Assembly (NCBI RefSeq): GCF_000208865.1
Contig: NC_018397.1
Coordinates: forward strand, 3,286,001 to 3,350,000
Source: Neospora caninum Liverpool
Lineage: Eukaryota > Apicomplexa > Conoidasida > Eucoccidiorida > Sarcocystidae
DNA: 64,000 bases
Reading direction: 5' to 3'
A program made the translations under genes and the position numbers. Of the stretch, positions 23,401 to 34,892 are shown piece after piece; positions within the stretch are counted from its first letter, which is position 1; each line of letters opens with the position of its first letter. Below the pieces are notes generated by a model. That model did no database searches and was not told the origin of the DNA. It saw nothing but the letters and a program-made list of their open reading frames with translations.

Positions 23401-26364
23401 TCGACTGCGCGCCGTCGGAGCGACAGATCTTGGTCCTGGAGAGGACAAAGTGGGGAAAACGGAGAGGAGGAAAACAGGATGCGCAGAGTTGACGCACATG
23501 CAGTTAGCGTCCAGGAGTCGAGCTGAGAGCTGGACCGACCATCGTGTCAAGGCACGGGGCTCACAGGGAAGTGGCGAGAAACCGCAGAAAGAGAAAGACG
23601 AGGAACGCGGGGATGGGCCACAGAGCGAGAGACAAGGCAACGGACCCGCCTTCGACAGCCGCCTAACAGAAGAATGCGACTGGAGTGTGACAACAGAGCA
23701 AACGAGAGAGAAGTGTAAAGAGGGACAAGGTTAAAAGCGAAGAGAAACCAGTAAAAAACAAGACGGGATACACACACGAGGCGAAAGACACGAGCAACAG
23801 CAAGACGTGGAAGCGGGAGGAAGGCACACGTTGGAAACAGAACACGAGATGAGAGCCTACCTTGAGGCAGTCAAGAAGAATGTCTCGGTGGCGCATCACG
23901 GCCTTGCTGTCGACGCGAACGACTTGTTGAAGCGTGCCGAGAGCGACATACTTGACGTTCAGTTCCCGCGACGAAAGAAACCTCCCCAGGATGTTGACTC
24001 CGAGCACGCGAAGACCTAGCGGTGAACCAAGAGGCAGAAATCCAGCCCAGCGCGAATCGGATCACGTGACATCTCCGAACACGCGGAACCCCGGAGAGGA
24101 AACGAGGAAAAAAGGGAAAGGTTGTAAGATAGCCCTCTCATCTCTGCTTTCAAAGAAGCAGCCGACAGCGGGATCTCTCGAGTTTCACGGGCGTATTTTC
24201 TCCTTTTTCTGACAGCCGTTTATCTCCCCGTCACATCTCAGTCCGTTCGCGCCTCGCCCGCGAAAAACACCTGCCGCCGAACCGCACGAAGGGGAGCGAC
24301 TTACATCTTATATGGTAGACTGCCTACTGCCTTTTATCTTGCTGCCGGATTGGTGCTCTGCTTATACTAAACTGACAGTGTTGAGGACTACATCCGCTTT
24401 TCAAAATTCCATTCTCACCAGGGTCGTCTTCGATAGTCATGATTGTTCGAACGCATTCGTACAGGACACTGTTGCCGACGTTCTTCGCGCCTTCGGTGTT
24501 TGTCGCGACATGGGCGAGGACGTCGCTGAGGGAGGCGCTCGAGGCTTCGTCGCCCTGTGGGAAAAGGTCGAGGAACGTGAAGCGTTCAACAATGGAGACC
24601 GCATCAGCCTTTCACCTGTCACACTATTTGCATGCACCCGCGAAGACACCTACATCAGCAGCGGCGCACGCATATCCCCCCGTACTAGAGGCACATGAAC
24701 ACAATTAATGTATATACTTACAAACGCATACAGTGTAGATCCATCCAATCCGTCGTTTTCATTTCTAGCCTTTCCCCTGTTGTCCCCGTGTTTGGGCACC
24801 GGAAGCCTCCAGTCCGCTCCCTCCCACGCGTGTCCGACTTACCTTTGCCAGGAGAGCCAAGACCCTGAGGAGTCTGCACTGGAGAAGGGGATCGGTGATT
24901 CCAGCGATGTCGTATTCCGCGGCGTGTGCGTATCCGGCGGTTAGACAGGCCTTGAGGCTTTTGACCAGGCAGGGAATGTGGGTCCGCATGGCGTCAACAA
25001 GGCCAGGATCTCGCTCAGCCAGCGCCGTGATGAGGGCGCAAGCAGAGATGAGGACGCCGTGGTTTCGGTCGGCGAGGAGAGCAGGGAGGCAGGCGAGAAG
25101 TTTCTCTTCACAGTCGCCTACGCGTTTGACGACGCGCACTCCACACAAGGCTGCCTTCTTCCGAATAAACGGATTGCTACAGCGCAGGAGATCTTCGACT
25201 TGCGTCATGATCGCTCCGCACATCTCGGCGGTTCCGATGTTGCCGAGAGCCGTCAGCGCCAGGCCATTGACGTACTGGTTGGGATGTTGCAAGTCGTTCT
25301 TGATGCTGTTTGTCGCCAGCATCAGCACCTCGGACTGCTCGTCCAACAGGCAACTGAGGCCCAGATACCCCACGCGCTTCTCTGCGAAACGCGGCGAGGC
25401 CAGCAGCTTCAGACATTCGAGCTGGGCGAACTGCGTGGGGTAGCCCAACATCGAGATAAACAAAACCTTCGCGACATTGCGGTGGCGGTAGCGACCGTCC
25501 CCCTCCTGAAGGGACAGGCAAAGAACGGACGGGGAACAGTTTGTCGCGGAAAAAGAAAAGGCGGGCCGGAGACATCGAGACAGGACCGCGGCATACGAGA
25601 CGACGTCGACGAGGACAGCGCCAGAAAATGAGAGAATCGTGTTTCTTTCCCGAAGTCGGGTCCAGGAAGAAGCGGCAAAGAAGGGACCGGAGGCAGAGCG
25701 AGGAGACAGCAAGGCGTGGTCGTGCGACACAGACGAGCACGACGGGCACACGGGACGGTACGAAATACATGAAACACGAGAAACTGGAGGAGGCGCCCGC
25801 GTCTCTCTCTCCCGAGCCGCTCCCTTGACCAGCCCACAGATGTGCGGGACCGCCCCTCCCTTATCAGTCTCGGACCTGCAGGGCTGGCACCATCTTGCGC
25901 ACATGTGCAAAGAGAAATGCGTCTCGATGTCGGGAAAAAGTGTGCCGAGGAAAAAACAGGCAGCGCGAAAAGCGCTGATATACTGGCAGATGACGCAAGG
26001 CCCGGGGAGACACAAACAGCTGTGGCAAGAATGGGCGTGAAGGAAAGCAACCGAACACAGGCACAGCACACGGAATAGACATCCTGCTGCAGAGAAACAC
26101 GAAATAGGGGAAGAAAGCGGTAAGGGCGTGCGGCGGCCGCTCTCCTGAGGCTGTCACGTTGTTCACAGATGTACAGGTGCGGGAGTTCACTAGAAAGGCC
26201 ACCGCAGATTCACTGAACAAACAGGAGATTCCGGGAAAAAACTGGAGCCTTACTTTGAATGCAGTTCTTATCTCCGCGCACTCTTTGGAGACGACGGCAC
26301 GCTCGTCCGCAGCAGTTTTCGCTGCTCGGATATTTCGAATGAATTCTCTTAACTTGCAACTCAT
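20448..26364 (-). CDS. AP1G: AP-1 complex subunit gamma (gamma-adaptin)
   Basis: This is the large subunit of the heterotetrameric clathrin adaptor AP-1, which sorts cargo at the trans-Golgi and endosomes. In Toxoplasma, AP-1 is known to act in rhoptry and microneme protein sorting. The eight-exon model is 26364-26254, 25505-24843, 24554-24419, 24015-23861, 23435-23210, 22872-22736, 22388-22143 and 21797-20448. All junctions are GT..AG and in phase, giving 1007 residues. The trunk is unmistakable (KLREFIRNIRAAKTAADERA, GYLGLSCLLDE, IRKKAALCGVRV, AGITDPLLQCRLLRVLALLA, VNILGRFLSSREL, YCIGEFGDLL). The hinge is Ser/Gly-rich and long, and contains a clathrin box LLDLD. The C-terminal 100 residues form a gamma-ear (LLFEAAVPKYLKLTIQPATG). 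The start ATG has a strong context (CACCATGA). The closely related alternatives, alpha- or delta-adaptin, fit less well. Confidence 0.93.
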
Positions 26365-29300
26365 GGTGACAGGGGAGTACGGGGGAAAAGAAGAGAAGAA
26401 AAGCAACGAGACCGCCCTTCGCCCCCGCAAGGTCCGGTACTGTGAACTGGAAACCAGGCACCCTGTGCGGTCGTCTCTGTAGACGGGAGAAACAGACGAG
26501 AGGACTGGGGGAAGAGAAGCGTGAAGAGAACAGACAGAAGGTTAACGGGATACGGGGCAAGACCAAGAACTTTACTTGTCAGACTCTCAGGTGGCTCTCT
26601 GGACGCTCTCCCTTTCCAGGTGTATAGACAGCCGCCCGCTTGGCCGCTCCCGAGCCTGCGGGGACAGTGCGGGATGGCCTGAAGCAAAGTGTGTTTCCTT
26701 AACTCCTCAGTTTCTGGAGGGAGACGCCAAAAACCCGCTGGCGCTGCTTCTTGATTTCCCTTTGAGAAAGGTTAGCATCCCGAGCGAAATGTGTGTCGGC
26801 CGGAGGGGCCGGAACGACCGGCGCTGGTCTCGATCTAAAGGGGATTTTCGGATCTGCCAGTCGCGCTGTTTGATGAGACGTCGCTTTCAGCCGCCTCCTC
26901 CGTAAGCGGAGATCAGACACAGAATCGCCATCTGCAAAGTCCACGACGAAAGTAAGCGGACACACAAGCTCCAGCGCGCGTGGGACTGGAAAAGACCCTG
27001 GGAGGTGTCGACGGCTGGAGTCCAGAGAAGAGATAGGAGACGCAACGCGTCCCCGCAACGGCCGGGAGAAAGACGGGAGAACTCAGCGGAGATGCGAGGG
27101 TAGATAGACCTGATGAGGAGAGAGAGAGAGGAGACCGAGTTGGCGGTTCCCTGAGACAAGACCGCGGTCTGCCGAGATATGCAGCCGCGATTGGTAGGCC
27201 ACCGCGGGAAAGGCCGGCAAATTTGACAAGATTTTTTGCTGTGGACACAAGGAACCACACGTTTGAGAGGACAGAAGACGAAGAAAGAAACCAAAGAAGG
27301 GATAGCGACGCCCGCGGAAGCTGGGGAATAAGGGATTCTTCCAAACGAAGTGAGGACACGCGGACGACCAGACACAGAGGCGTGTGTAGGGTGTCCTTGC
27401 GTCACACACGGGACTATTTTGGAAACAACGAAGTTTCACAAACCGCGAGGAGTGAAGGACAGACACAAGACCGGCGTGAAAGTGGGCGTTTCTATTGTTT
27501 GACGCTGATGATAAGGCAGCCAAAAAATCGGGGGAAATTCCGTCGAAAAGGGTGCGTTTCAGCTGGAGGAGAGAGGGGGCTTTCGGGTGACGTTGGAGGG
27601 ACTCTGACCCTCGAAGCGCATGCCCTAATTTACCGCGATGACCCGCTTCTTAGTCGGTCGCCTGCACGCCCCCAGGGCAAGACGTATCTCACGCTTTTTT
27701 ACCGACTTTTACACAGTTTCTCGAAGAGCTCTTCAGAAAGGAGAAGCGCTTTTTCACGCTCTTCGGGAGCTCTTGTCTTTTTCGTCAAACGTCTCACACT
27801 CCTCCCAGTGGAAGAAGCGAGACGGTGCAACCGCGTGAAGCCACAAAAACTAGGTTCCTTGATCGTTGCGTGCCTCAGGAATTCACCTACTGACCCACGT
27901 GTTTTCGCTGAGCCTTGCTACCAGTCAAAAACGTTTCGCTTCACCGTGCTCTCCTTAGACACCGAAGGCAGCATCAACATCGACCCGCCGTCTGCATCAA
28001 AGTAGCCTCCTGTAGACATCCCCTGCCTCTGGCGTGAAACTGCACAAACAGAGAATCCCAGTCCACAAAACACGTGCACATTAGGACAGCAGCTGGTGCC
28101 CGTTATGGACTGGCGTATGCACAAGTCCACATGCTAACTCCAGCAGTGCTGCCGATGTTCCCAGCACTGGGGTGGGCAATATAGATTTTCAACGTTTTGT
28201 GCCAGAGTAACCGCTGAAGAAAAGGAACTGCACGGAGGGTTAAGCGCCTAACCTCACCCGAAACAGGGGAAGCAACAGCTTCGGAGTGCCTAATGTGTAT
28301 AGGGGGTGTCGGTACAACCGGTGTGCTGTGCTGTTGTCTACCCGACAACACACACGGGTGATGGAGCTAATCGCACTTGTCCCCATCTTGAATGCTGGAG
28401 GCATTGAACAGACGGTTTCCAAGAATCATCTTGCAACGACGGGACCGTTGCATGACGCAGTCAATAAACGTTGATTTCCGACTTGGCATTGCATTCGTTC
28501 CTTCCAAAATCTTTCCAGTTACCCATCTAGTGCGACCATAGAATCGTGTATCATTCCACCTCGGAAGAATGCCGCAGAACGGACTGGTGTACTTTGTTCA
28601 TGCTTCTGTTGTGGTGAGGTATTGCGGCCGGGTTTGCGCGACCCTGAATCTACCGAAACCACGCTTATCCTAAATACCCAATAATACACCGAAAATAGGG
28701 TGCGTCCGGAGAAAGCAGCAAAGTTCTACAATGCAGATGAGCACATGAAAACTGTGCATCTATCACCCCAGTTCCAAAAGTATGCATCGGTGTTTACAAG
28801 GACAGCCACCAGCAAAATGGCATCTTCTAACCCGGGAACCTTGTATGACTGACTTGTCCTGTACTAAATTCTGCGTAGTCTTATCCAAAGGCTGACTGTA
28901 TACACGCTGGACGTGTATGATTCTAGTTCACTTTGGTTGAGAGCCTCCCTCCCCCTGAGCGTTTGCAAGAACAGGGGAGCATGAGGCTTTTGGTCCAATC
29001 GAAGCCATGAGTATGAATGAATCCAAAAGGTTTCCTTAGTCCTCTCCTACGTGATCGGAAGAGACACTGCTTCTTTTTGTACGCATTTTCCCGCACGTGC
29101 TAGGACACGACAACGCCGACAAAGGAAGCGGGTGACGCCCCGGATCGGCACAATGATCACTCCGCCGACTGTAGCCGGCTGATAACCTTGCTGTGATGAT
29201 TTGAGTCGCCCAACAAAAGATCCAAGTTCAGAAACCACTCTGTTAAGGCAAAAAGAATTGCTTTTCTCGCAGAACCCTCAGCTTTCCTTAGACATGGCCC

Positions 29301-31193
29301 CTGTTCGTTGCTGATGTGACTGTGGACGCGTTGGGCAAGGAGAATCGCACCACTCCATTGCCTCTCGGCCAGAGAGGAGTTTAGAAGGCGGAGAACGCCA
29401 TACCGTTGCAGACCACGTGGTGCAATCTTACATGACGTAAACACACGGGATACTGCGAACAGCTACATTTCTGGGATGAAGGAAGAAGCCAAAACGAGGC
29501 CAGCTCGGCCCCAATCTGACACGGCAGTTCGTGGCGGCTCTCGATGATGTCTGTGCGTTGCAACAGCCGACCGGCACACAGGCGATGTTGCTGCTTGGCA
29601 TCGGGGCTAGAGTCGGCTCTAGCAAAGACAAATTCCTTTTTTCGGACGGGACGCGGCCGTGCGGTCCCTTCACCCTTGGCCACTGGCGGCTCAAGGGAGC
29701 TCACGGAAGTCCTCAAGGATGGCCTAGAGACGCATTCGCGAATCCTGATCTGCAACCCGGATTGGAAGACATCCGTGAAAAGAATTGCGATCGTTTTCTG
29801 TCTTTGGCAGCTTCTTAAAGCTGCGTCGTGCAAACACATTCCCTTCTTCTCTCCGAACATCTGACCTCGCATGCTGCGACGCCCCGAGTCTCCGTGGCGT
29901 CTTCGATCGTCGGTCTCCGCTGTTGCACTCCGATACTTTCGAACGGGAACTCAGCGTCCGGCTTTTTATTCACTGTTTTGGTCAGTACGTTGTCGTTAAG
30001 AAGCGTCTTAACTGTCGGGTTTCGAGGGTTTATTCCATGCCCAGGCAGCTCTGTCCATGCCTTTCTTTTCAATCCCGTTGGCCGGCGGTTCTTCGAGCGG
30101 CCACCACAGTTTGTTGCGACGGCGACTGTTGAGAAACGTTTGCGTTGTTTCAGACTCTCCCTTATCCCAGAAAGCGTACATCTCAATGTCACTTTAGCAG
30201 CCCCCTTTTGAAGGAAGAAGACTGCCTTTCTTGCGTACCTTTTATACGAAATCGCCGCCCCCAGGGGACGTGCAACGCCTCTACGCGCTGTTTTGCGAAG
30301 AGCGTTTCGTGAGGACTCCGGGGATTCGGCACGAGAAGAATGCCAAGCTGCCGAAGGGTGTTGTCGAATTTTCGTAAATGAGTCGGATGTTGAAGTTGTT
30401 GACATGGTGTTTGGAGGCATTCCGTGGCAACTCTTTCGGAGCACAGACGTCGCGTAACTTTCACGTCGGTTCGCCGTGCTGGCGTCTACCGTCAAACTCC
30501 CCGAGCAGCTGGTTGTCGCTGTGTGGGACGAGACGCACATTTTTACACTGAAGAATGCCGTCTAGAGTCGTTTTGCATTCACGCGACAACGGGATGCCTG
30601 AGAGTCTTGAAGGATCCGTCGAGATTCACCACCTCTGAGGAGCGGAAACGCACAGAACGCTGTGCCTCGTTCGCCAATCCGGGCCAAAGACTCGTTCGTA
30701 ACGCGTGTGTGAATCCGCCGTTTTTCTGTTTTCACGGCACTCCAAAGACTCCAGGGGTACATTTCGGCCGCGGGCAAGCAGAGGAAATTTCTCTAAACGG
30801 ATGTCTTGCATCGGATTTTCGACTCAGTTACCTCCATCCGTCAGCCCTCTTCCGCCGTTGTCTGTCACGCGGTCCCTTTAGCCACAATTGCGGAAAAAGA
30901 AGTAGCGATTACAGAAGAAACTGACTTGCGCTATTCGTCACACGCCTTCTCCAATCTTTCCCAGCGTGTCTTTCCGAATACTCTCCTCCGAAACGGTCCT
31001 CTCCTGTGCCGGCGGGTGTCTGCTCGCCCGTTCTCTCGCGCATACTCCTTTCCTGTTCTGGATTCTCCGGGACCGGCTGACCCCTCTTTTCTCTGTGCCC
31101 GGGAGGAGGGCGTTTTGCATGCCGTTCTGGAAGGACACCGAGGCGTCCTCCCTCTCGACCGATAGATGTTCACCGACTGCATCGGACTAGAAA
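26365..31193. other. Divergent intergenic region
   Basis: This 4.8 kb lies between the starts of AP-1 gamma (-) and the TMEM163-like gene (+), so it should carry both promoters and 5' UTRs. Long open frames exist at 27223-28005 (+) and 29815-30540 (-). Both are Arg/Ser-rich, without a domain, signal peptide or plausible splice context, and are not called. No RNA gene was recognised. Confidence 0.5.
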
Positions 31194-34100
31194 ATGTTTG
31201 CCGTATCTGTAGGCGTCGAGGAACCGGTGGGCCGAGGTTCCCACCGCGCGGCATCTCCGCCTTCTTCCCCTTCCAGGAGCTCTCGGACGGGACTGTCTGA
31301 TAGCGCGAAAGCTCGTGCGCCCGAGGGACACTACGCGCCTGGAAAGGGCCCCACGCAGGCCTTGCGGGTTGCGTGTGAAAAGGGAAGAAGAAGGAGGCTT
31401 ATTAAGTGGGCGTGTATCGTCTCGTATGTTTCCATCTTCATGAGCATCCTCTTTGGCGTTGCTGCCATGATCTGCGGTGTCATGTAAGTCTCTAACGCAG
31501 CTTTCATCGCTCGCGTACACGGGACAGATGGGACTCTGGTTTCTCGCTGTTCTTCACCTCGCTCTTGCTTCTCTCTCGCTCTCGTAGTCGTCTGTCTGGG
31601 CCTGCGTTCCGTGGGTCCTGGTCTACTCTTTTTCGATTCCCTTGTGCGGCCGCTTGATACATTTTCTTCTTCACCTCTCTCTTGCTTCCGTCGCAGATCC
31701 TTTGTCCTTCTCTGTGCACTGTTTCGTTGCACTCTCCCGTCCCTTTACGTGTGCCTTTCTCGTCTTTTACCGCCGGATGCCGATTCGCAATCGCTAGTTG
31801 AAGATGCTCTCTCTGGGTTTCCCTGGGAGGAGTTCTCGCGTAAGCCTCGTCGCGTGTGCTTCCTTTCTCACCTTTCTCAGGGGAGACGTCATTCTCTCGC
31901 TCGTTGCCCTGGCCTTCGAAACGTGGATCGACATGCTCTCGTCCGTCGCGGTTATTTGGCGCTTTCAAGAAGACGAGGCGCTGAGTGAGTCGGCGCAACA
32001 TAAGCGGAAACCCTTTCGTTTTGTGAACTGGTTGGGGGGACGGAAACGCGGCCTCTCAGAAGAAGAGTAACAGAAACGGACGCAGTGCTGGATGGGCGGG
32101 GTGAAAGCGAGAGACGGAAGATCGGAAAAGAGGAAGGAAACTTCCCAGGCTCTCACAGGGAAAGAAGAGGGATCTGGGAATGAGGGCCGTGGAGAGAGGG
32201 CTGGAGAGGACAAGTGCAAAAACAGATAGCGAACGGTTGGTAGAGACATGGAGATGTAGACAGCGAGACTGCAGGTAGTCGTGTGCGAAAACTCTGTCAC
32301 AGGTTTAGAAGAAGTACCCCCCCCCCCCCGACAGGGAACGCGGAGGGATACATGACAGTTCTACAGCGGGTAGCGGGTTTCGTCGCGAGAAGAGAGCAGA
32401 GCTGTATACAAAAAACATAATAGGAGACCGACGAGACCGCGGGGCACACCAGGAGTTTTTGTGCAGCGGAGGAGACCGCAGGCGACGCTCGCTTCCAGGG
32501 GGAACTTCAAGACGCTGCGGGAGCCCCCCCGTTTTCTTGTGGTGTTCATAAAAGGTGCATCAGCGTCTGATTACGCACTCTTGTTTGTGTCTCGCTTTTC
32601 GTCCTGCCTGCTCAGCCAACGGACCTTCGACTCTTCTCCATCCACCTCCCCCGTATCGCACCAGCGGGTCGACTGTAGCCTCATTAAAACGCGAGGATTC
32701 GAGTGCCTCTACAGCTTCCCCTGGTTTCAAGGATGACGAGGGACCGAAGCGTGCAGGCTCTGTGACTTCCTTGGCGGCGTCGACTTCTCCCAAGCGGTCT
32801 CCCTCGACTCCCTTGGCGTCTTCCTCCCCTCGCTCCTCCGCCTCGGTGCCTTCGTCTCCGGGCCGTTTGTGCGGCGCCCCGTCGCCGTATGAGTGCGTGA
32901 AGCCCGAACTGTCGGTGGAGAAAGAGCAACAAGCAAAGCAAGACGGTCAGTCCGCCGCTTCGCAAGAGGACGCGTGGAACAGTTTGGCTGTGAAAATGCG
33001 AACTGAGCCTCCGTCCCCGTCGCGGCTCAGGCCGGGATATGCCTCGCAGGCGGCCCTCGCCGCGACGGCGAGCCTGGAGATGAGTCCAAACAGCCAAACT
33101 GCACTTCCGTTTGCAGCCTCGCTGCCTCCGCTCAACCGAGGCATGTCACATGCTGCACGAGAGCGGCAGTCGTCGATGGCAGTGGGTGCTCTGTTTATTG
33201 CTCTCGCCGTCTGGGTTTCGATTCACTCCATCTGCGACCTTGTCAGTACCGGCAAGAGGGGGACGGCGCCCGAAGGTGGGCCGAGCAACGGAGAGCTTTC
33301 ACAGGAAACGACAAAAGAGTACCGCTCGGCCCTCCTCACATGCATCCTTTGCTGGCCAAGTGCCCTCGTTTTCGGAGCTCTCGCGCTCGTCAAATTCGAC
33401 TTAGCGGCCCGACTTCGGAGCCAGGTTCTTGGGTAAGACACAACAGACTGAGGAGAGACGATAGAATGAAAACGAAAGAAGCAACCGATCAACAAACGCC
33501 TCGACGTTGCCCAGGTCGAATGCAGCTGCTGGTCCGTCACGTATCTTTCCTCATCGAGTTCCGAAAGAAAGGCACACCTGCGGCAATGCACGCGTGTATC
33601 CGTAGATTTGTGTCTTATATATCTTATATGTATACATATATGTATTTCTAGGTGTCTGTATTGAGAGGTATCCGAGAAACGAGTGGAACTGAGCTCGTAA
33701 ACTGTCAGTCGGCTCTGGTTCCACAGCGACTTTCTGGTGATCCCTGTCTCTCTCCTTCGGGTTCCGAGACACTCGCACCTCTGGGTAAACAGAAGTGTAT
33801 GCATGCATTCGACGTGTGTTAGGCGGGGGCAGCGACATGCTCCGTGTCGCGGTGTATGTGCGGTTTTCCCGGGTTTTCTATCACGGGTTTGTTTCTCTTT
33901 GCATTCCATTATGAAGGCGCGGTGTCTTTTGTGGCGAATTCAGGTTGTTCGCGGGGACTGCTCGACTGTCCGTCTGTGGCACTAGTCCAGACATGTTGAT
34001 TTGCTTTAAGATGTCCGTTCTGCGGCTTGTGACTTACTATCCAGAAATTCCTCACACCATTCACACGCGGCCGAGCGCCTCAGACGCACATGCACGTTTT

Positions 34101-34892
34101 CTGTTCATTTCTCTTTTTTTCTGTTGCACAGGCGAGATGCAATGTGCTCAGCTTTCGGCGTCGCGCTGTCTCTCGTCGCGGGAATTGTCAGTTTCATCGC
34201 TCTGGGTCGGGTCACGCCGGGACTCCACGGAGGCGCTAATGCGGCTTCGCATGATGTGAGTTGGAAATTTCAGGTGTACAGAACAGTTACCTGTTTTAGG
34301 GTATTTCCGTACGTGGCGCGTAGGCACGCCCGCCCACAGAGATACGGACGGAGAAAGACAGCACACGTTTCGAGATAGAGATGCATTATCCGGTGGATGA
34401 GCATCTATTTGAGACTAACATGTGCCCGACCATGGACGCGGGTTCGCGTGCCGGTGAGTACGCGCGCGGGAGTCTGCCTGTGCAGCTGGACTGGGGTGCA
34501 CTCTCTCACGAATGGGAAGTTTGACTCAGTCGATGGGGGTGACAGAGAGCAGGCCTGGGTTTGCCGGTGAGACGCGGGACAATGATAAAGACTCGAGTTC
34601 GTCGACTCGCCAACCGCGGAGACAAATGTGAGTGGGAAGAGGACGGGCGGTGGATGCCTTACGGCAGTTCCGAGCAATAGAATGGAGAGATCTTTTTATC
34701 TGTTTTGTACTGGTTACTCCGATTCTGCAGGTCACAAGCTACGACGCCATCGCAGCGCTCGTGATTGGCGGCATGATGCTGGTCGAGGGTCTTCGAACGG
34801 TCGCGGCGAACTGGAAACCGACCCAGCAGGAGCTCCTGAGTTCAAACCAAATTCTCGTTGTTGCGAGTCCAAGTGCCTACGCAGAATCATGA
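31194..34892 (+). CDS. TMEM163-like cation (zinc) transporter
   Basis: This looks like a six-pass carrier of the TMEM163 branch of the cation-diffusion-facilitator superfamily; human TMEM163 exports zinc. The five-exon model is 31194-31483, 31881-31984, 32616-33432, 34132-34255 and 34731-34892. All junctions are GT..AG and in phase, giving 498 residues. Membrane segments are seen at WACIVSYVSIFMSILFGVAA, VILSLVALAFETWIDMLSS, SMAVGALFIALAVWVSIHS, LLTCILCWPSALVFGALALV, AFGVALSLVAGIVSFIAL and DAIAALVIGGMMLVEGLRTV. The order and the flanks (KFDLAARLRS then RDAMCSAFG) match TMEM163. The TM2 metal site is E110...D114 (FETWIDMLSS) where animals have DxxxD, and an Asp starts TM5. An approximately 185-residue Ser/Pro-rich insert separates TM2 and TM3. 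The N-terminus is hydrophilic, consistent with a cytosolic face. The substrate (Zn2+) is inferred from the family. Confidence 0.85.
32317..32329. repeat. Poly-C tract
   Basis: Thirteen consecutive C lie in intron 2 of the TMEM163-like gene. Tracts like this are length-variable and error-prone in sequencing. Confidence 0.85.

Noticed and set aside
27223..28005. 260-codon frame on the plus strand
   Set aside because: It lies in the divergent spacer upstream of AP-1 gamma, is rich in Arg/Ser/Thr, has no domain or signal peptide, and reads as biased non-coding DNA.
29815..30540. 241-codon frame on the minus strand
   Set aside because: No domain and no splice partners, with competing frames on both strands in the same place.
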